Positions 60,793 to 64,000 of a DNA stretch of 64,000 bases are shown here, piece after piece; position 1 is the stretch's first letter, and the number at the start of each line of letters is the position of its first letter. The notes below the pieces were generated by a model. The model was not told the origin of the DNA, made no database searches, and was given only the letters and a program-made list of their open reading frames with translations. The stretch is from Trebonia sp963795335 (GTDB lineage Bacteria; Actinomycetota; Actinomycetes; Streptosporangiales; Streptosporangiaceae), in contig CAWCHI010000009.1 of assembly GCA_963795335.1 (NCBI GenBank), positions 119,542-183,541 on the forward strand. Reading direction: 5' to 3'. The position numbers and the translations under genes were made by a program.

Positions 60793-61404
60793 TCAGGCGT
60801 GGGTCCAGCGCGGAGCGGTTACGCGCCAGTCAGCGTCCCAGGCGGCCATCCGCCGCCGGTTCAGCACCAGGCGGGCGCCGACGGCGGACAGCAACAGGGT
60901 CAGCGTGGCCGCGACCGCCGCGACCACGGCGGACAGCCCCGTCAGGGCCGTCACCTGCAGGCCGTTCATCGGGGGCGGGGCGAGTTGCCCCTGCACCGTA
61001 CTCCAGACCGGGAGTGTCCGCTCGCGGCCCAGCATCTCGATCGGTACGGCCAGGCTCGTAGTGACGGCACGGCCGTCGGGCGCCACCCAGTGGAGCGCGC
61101 CAGCCCAGCTCACCACGGCCGGTCCGTCGGATGCCCTGGACGCCGGGATCAGCAGGAGGGTCGCGCTGACCTCCTGCCGCGAAGCTTGCTGAATGCGCTC
61201 GGCCCGCTGGGCGGCCGAATGCGCCCAGCCGCCCGCCACCAGCGCCGCCACGGGCGCGCCGACCAGGAAGAGCGCCAGGAGCGCGGTCACGACGATGGTC
61301 TCGACCCGGTCCGAGGCACGCCGCAGCGGGTTGCGGTCGAGCCGCCGGCCGCGCGCGATCCTGCGTGCAAAGCCCGACGTGGAAAGTTTCTGACTTCTGC
61401 CCAT
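60793..61404 (-). CDS. Rv1733c-like membrane protein
   Basis: The 203-residue protein has two transmembrane helices: VVTALLALFLVGAPVAALVA (about 38-57) and VTALTGLSAVVAAVAATLTL (about 150-175). Between them is an extracytoplasmic loop of about 90 residues. A basic N-terminus (RRIARGRRLDRNPLRRASDR) precedes TM1. This layout and the NPLRRASDRVE run match the actinobacterial Rv1733c family, whose function is unknown (the M. tuberculosis member is a known antigen). ATG at 61404 follows GGGTGATAAC. Confidence 0.72.
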   Translation of the reverse strand: MGRSQKLSTSGFARRIARGRRLDRNPLRRASDRVETIVVTALLALFLVGAPVAALVAGGWAHSAAQRAERIQQASRQEVSATLLLIPASRASDGPAVVSWAGALHWVAPDGRAVTTSLAVPIEMLGRERTLPVWSTVQGQLAPPPMNGLQVTALTGLSAVVAAVAATLTLLLSAVGARLVLNRRRMAAWDADWRVTAPRWTHA

Positions 61405-61733
61405 TGTTATCACCCCGCTTCGAGCGTATAAGGGGTGCCAGCTACCGCTGGCCGCCTGGGTCCGCCCCGGGCGATTCCCTCCGCGCGCAGTCCGTGCAGG
61501 TCAGCGCCGTCTCATGGCTTCCCACGGACGGGTGGGCGGGAAACCTGGGTGGCGAACGCCACATAGAAACCTTGGCGAATCCTTCAGAAATGCGACCATT
61601 CGTTACCGTCCCGTCACTTCGTCGTCAACAAAGTGGCGGCAGGCCGCTGCGGCCATGGCCGCGAGCCGGAAACGCTGCGGCGGTGAATGATCACGCTCGC
61701 ACAAAACCCGCACCGGGCACTCAGCGTCACACC

Positions 61734-61747
61734 GCAGTGATCACTGC
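61734..61747. promoter_or_regulatory. Perfect 14-bp palindrome GCAGTGATCACTGC
   Basis: This is the only conspicuous signal in the 448-bp gap 61405-61852, apart from a related GATCAC at 61689. It lies about 140 bp before the hypothetical gene at 61877. Function unknown. Confidence 0.35.
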
Positions 61748-61876
61748 CTCCATGAATTCGGAGGGCATTCGTGCGCACACTCCTTGCCATTCCCGCGTCG
61801 AATGGCAACATGGTGCGGGGCAAGAAAGCAGAGCATGAATAGGGGCAAGGGAATGTGGGGGCACAAGGAGGGGCCG

Positions 61877-62320
61877 TTGCGTGCGGCCATGCGCCGGGCC
61901 GCGCTCCTGTATGAGCTCGGCTCGGTCGCGGAGGCGCTGGCCGGCCTGGCCGGGGCGCGCCGGGACACACCGTACGACGGGAGGGACCTGGCCTCGGACG
62001 AGGCCGCGGCGCTGGCGGAGGGGTGGGCGTTCCAGGCGGCCGAGGACCTGGGCCAGGGACAGCGCGAGGCCGGCCTGGAGGGCCTGGCCATTGCCGAGCA
62101 GATCCTGCACGGCCGGCCCGAGCACGGCGAGCTGCGCGGGCGCATCTGCCTCCAGATCGCGATGGAGCTGACCGACAGCGCGCCCGCGCTGCGGTCGGTT
62201 GGGGCGGAGTACCTGGCCAGCGCGCGCGACCTGCTCAAGGACGCGGCCGGGTTCCAGGAGCTGCTGGACGCGCTGCTGGAGCGGTTCCGCTCGGCGGCGG
62301 GGTCGCCGGTACCGGGCTGA
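61877..62320 (+). CDS. Hypothetical helical protein
   Basis: The frame encodes a mainly helical soluble protein, with RRAALLYELGSVAEALAGLA and GLEGLAIAEQILHGRPEHGE. It may form tetratricopeptide-like helix pairs. A TTG at 61877 follows AAGGAGGGGCCG, the best ribosome-binding site; ATGs at 61853 and 61835 are in frame but weaker. The stop is 5 bp from the convergent tetR stop. No family recognised. Confidence 0.5.
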   Translation: MRAAMRRAALLYELGSVAEALAGLAGARRDTPYDGRDLASDEAAALAEGWAFQAAEDLGQGQREAGLEGLAIAEQILHGRPEHGELRGRICLQIAMELTDSAPALRSVGAEYLASARDLLKDAAGFQELLDALLERFRSAAGSPVPG

Positions 62321-62324
62321 GCGG

Positions 62325-63050
62325 CTAGCCTCCGCGTCCGTCCCGGGCCTGCTGCCGCCGGGCGGGCGCGGTCCAGGCCCGGATGACCTCGCGCGCCTGG
62401 ACCGGGCTGGCGCCTGGGCCGAGGCCGGGCTGACCGTCGCGGTGCTCCATGCCGTCGATGAAGATCTGCAGGTAGCGGCGCGGGCAGGCCTCGTAGACGC
62501 CGCGGCTGTGCCGGGCCAGCTCGGTCAGCGCACACTGCAGCACCAGCAGGTCGGCCGCGGTGACGCCGTCCCGCAGCCGACCGGCCGCCGACGCCCGCTC
62601 CAGCAGCTGGCCCATGACCGGGCCAAACCAATGGGACAGCCCGGCAGGCCTGTCCCCGGCCGGATAGGAGCCAAGCGCGACGTCCCGTAGCCCCAGGTTG
62701 CCGCTGAGCAAGTCGAGCCCGCGCTCGAGGAACGTGACGAGCGCCTCCCAGGGATCAGCCGTTGCCAGTGCGTCGGCCGCGATCTCGGCCAGCTGGTCGT
62801 GGGATGCCCCCACGGCGGCCACGATGAGGGCTTCCCGGGTGGGGTAGCGCCGGTAGACGGTGCCGACGCCGACGCCGGCCGCCCGGGCGACCTCGTTGTA
62901 CCCCACGTTGAGGCCGTCGCGGGCAAAGATCTCCCGCGCCGCGCGGGCGATGCGCTCGCTCCGGCCAGGCTCCTGGCGGAGCCCGCGCCGCGGGTCGCCG
63001 GGAGCCGCGCCGGCGTCCGGCACGGAAGCATCCGCGTTTCCTGTGGTCAT
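62325..63050 (-). CDS. TetR family regulator (BioQ-like by context)
   Basis: The 241-residue protein has a TetR helix-turn-helix (NVGYNEVARAAGVGVGTVYR, about 48-67) and a ligand domain ending in an Arg-rich tail. ATG at 63050. It is divergent from bioY, with a strong inverted repeat at 63187 between them. In mycobacteria and corynebacteria, a TetR protein, BioQ, regulates biotin genes; the layout suggests a similar role here (inference, sequence alone does not prove it). Confidence 0.8.
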   Translation of the reverse strand: MTTGNADASVPDAGAAPGDPRRGLRQEPGRSERIARAAREIFARDGLNVGYNEVARAAGVGVGTVYRRYPTREALIVAAVGASHDQLAEIAADALATADPWEALVTFLERGLDLLSGNLGLRDVALGSYPAGDRPAGLSHWFGPVMGQLLERASAAGRLRDGVTAADLLVLQCALTELARHSRGVYEACPRRYLQIFIDGMEHRDGQPGLGPGASPVQAREVIRAWTAPARRQQARDGRGG

Positions 63051-63186
63051 CGTCGCACTCGCCCCCCGCTGATGAACGGCCACAGCGTAGCGCCGCGGAG
63101 CGGTCACGATCCGCACATGTACGGTTTCGTTACGACGGCTTGACTGGGCCAGCGCCTCCTTTGCCACCCCGGTTTGCCAACAGTGC

Positions 63187-63222
63187 TGATACTCAGTACC
63201 TTTTTTCCGGTATTCAGTATCA
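63187..63222. promoter_or_regulatory. Inverted repeat between tetR and bioY
   Basis: TGATACTCAGTACC (63187-63200) is inverted to GGTATTCAGTATCA (63209-63222), 12 of 14 pairs matching, around a T-rich 8-nt loop. It lies just before the start of bioY. Likely operator of the divergent TetR. Confidence 0.6.
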
Positions 63223-63228
63223 TCAGTC

Positions 63229-63861
63229 TTGACCGTCAACAGTCGCTCTCCCGTGGTGGTGGTTGCCCTGATCGCATCGAATGTCCTGCCCGCGCCCGGC
63301 CTGTCCTGGCCGAGGTGCTGCCCGCGGCGCTGACCCGCACCGGGATCACCGTCGTGGCGGCGACGGCGCTGACTGCCGCCGCCGCGCAGGTGTCGATCTC
63401 GGTTCCGGGATCCCCGGTTCCGGTCACCGGCCAGACCTTCGCCGTGCTGCTGACCGCGGCCGCGCTCGGCCCTGCCCGGGGCATTGCCGCCCAGGCTCTG
63501 TACCTGCTGCTCGGCCTGGCGGGCATGCCGGTGCTGGCCGGCGGGGGCCACGGCCCCGGGGTGGTCTTCGGGGCGAGCGGCGGATACCTGGCCGGGTTCC
63601 TGGTGGCGGCCGCGGTGGCCGCGACGGGGCCCGGCGCGGGGCCGACCGCTCGCCGTGGGGCACCCTGGCGATCTTCGCCGTCGCCTCGGCCGTCATCTAC
63701 GCAGTCGGCACGACCTGGCTCTGCCTGGACACCGGGATGAGCGCCAGCGCCGGGATCGCGGCCGGGGTGACGCCGTTCCTGATCGGCGACGCGGTCAAGG
63801 CCCTGCTGGCGGCGGGCCTGCTGCCGGGCGCGTGGCGGCTGACCGGCCCCCGCGGTGCTAG
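63229..63861 (+). pseudogene. bioY: Biotin transporter BioY, frameshifted
   Basis: The middle is unmistakable: PGSPVPVTGQTFAVLLTAAA, LGPARGIAAQALYLLLGLAG, and GVVFGASGGYLAGFLVAAAV, the substrate-binding S component of the biotin ECF transporter with about six TM helices. After a shift near 63645 the frame gives IFAVASAVIYAVGTTWLCLD and TPFLIGDAVKALLAAGLLPG. The start is unclear: a TTG at 63229 (VNSRSPVVVVALIASN) is in a different frame from the body and needs a further shift near 63290. The end is placed at a TAG (63861) but is uncertain. Confidence 0.68.
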
Positions 63862-63909
63862 CGGCTGGCCCGGGTCACCCGGCCGCGGCCAGGGTGCCAG
63901 GCTAGGGGC

Positions 63910-64000
63910 ATGCCCCACCGGGAGCACGGGGTTCTCCGGCCTCCTGCACAAGATCAGCGACATCGGCCGCGACCGCACCCGCGGCGGGTACTCGCGGTTC
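63910..64000 (+). CDS. Start of an M20-type amidohydrolase (allantoate/carbamoylase family), cut by window edge
   Basis: The last 69 bases read FSGLLHKISDIGRDRTRGGY followed by SRF, the N-terminal signature of allantoate amidohydrolase and N-carbamoyl-L-amino-acid hydrolase (usually ...IGRDxxxGGYxR). The only ATG is at 63910, in a frame one base off, separated by a GGGG run, so a frameshift or another start must be assumed. Confidence 0.4.
   Translation, partial: MPHREHGVLRPPAQDQRHRPRPHPRRVLAV

Overview
The window is GC-rich, densely coded DNA typical of Actinomycetota. A lifestyle like Streptosporangiales, Frankia or Mycobacterium fits: there are two SAM-dependent methyltransferases of the PF04672 type, an XRE regulator with an NBR1-like Ig domain, several F420/flavin LLM-fold oxidoreductases, a one-component Ser/Thr kinase with a PPTTA tail, and many acyl-CoA enzymes. 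The genus is not determined. No rRNA, tRNA or CRISPR array was recognised.

Region 1 (1-12.6 kb) is catabolic. It holds the end of an acyl-CoA synthetase, an MFS importer, an esterase overlapping a Baeyer-Villiger-type monooxygenase, a TetR regulator, an R2lox Mn/Fe oxidase, and an enoyl-CoA hydratase (ECH). A 15-bp palindrome (TAGWA-N5-TTCTR) precedes each of these transcription units and recurs 18 kb away before an ECH-MFS pair at 25.7 kb, so I infer one TetR regulon. An MFS efflux pump with its own divergent TetR and a broken alpha/beta hydrolase follow. Region 2 (12.6-25.6 kb) is mixed: XRE-NBR1, a stand-alone LigD phosphoesterase domain, DUF3253-DUF4126, MocR/TauE, a decayed Fic toxin with its antitoxin, a broken SDR, an alcohol dehydrogenase, a MarR/hydrolase pair, DAHP synthase with a mosaic middle, and a secreted lipoprotein. 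Region 3 (25.6-36.9 kb) is again catabolic: ECH-MFS, an LLM oxidoreductase, another MFS, iclR-pcaH-pcaG (protocatechuate 3,4-dioxygenase), an ECH followed by two overlapping acyl-CoA dehydrogenases, and a MntP-like pump.

Region 4 (37.2-43.1 kb) is one minus-strand series of four LLM/DszA-type monooxygenases, headed by fragments of a solute-binding protein and a PPOX protein. Almost every gene here carries frameshifts. Region 5 (43.1-53.6 kb) has an amino-sugar operon (ROK repressor, ROK kinase, nagB), a NUDIX hydrolase, an LLM enzyme, an Fpg/Nei glycosylase, the Ser/Thr kinase, a CaiB-type CoA-transferase and a methyltransferase. Region 6 (53.6-64 kb) has an IS110-family element with a long upstream non-coding stretch (candidate bridge-RNA region), a second PF04672 methyltransferase, an ECH, a transketolase/E1-like enzyme with a divergent Lrp regulator, an ICL/PEP-mutase enzyme, a membrane protein, a TetR with divergent bioY, and the first codons of an amidohydrolase.

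More than twenty apparent frameshifts are spread over about a dozen otherwise good genes, densest at 37.8-43 kb. Either the underlying sequence carries many indel errors or this segment is decaying. Every frameshift call below should be read with that in mind.
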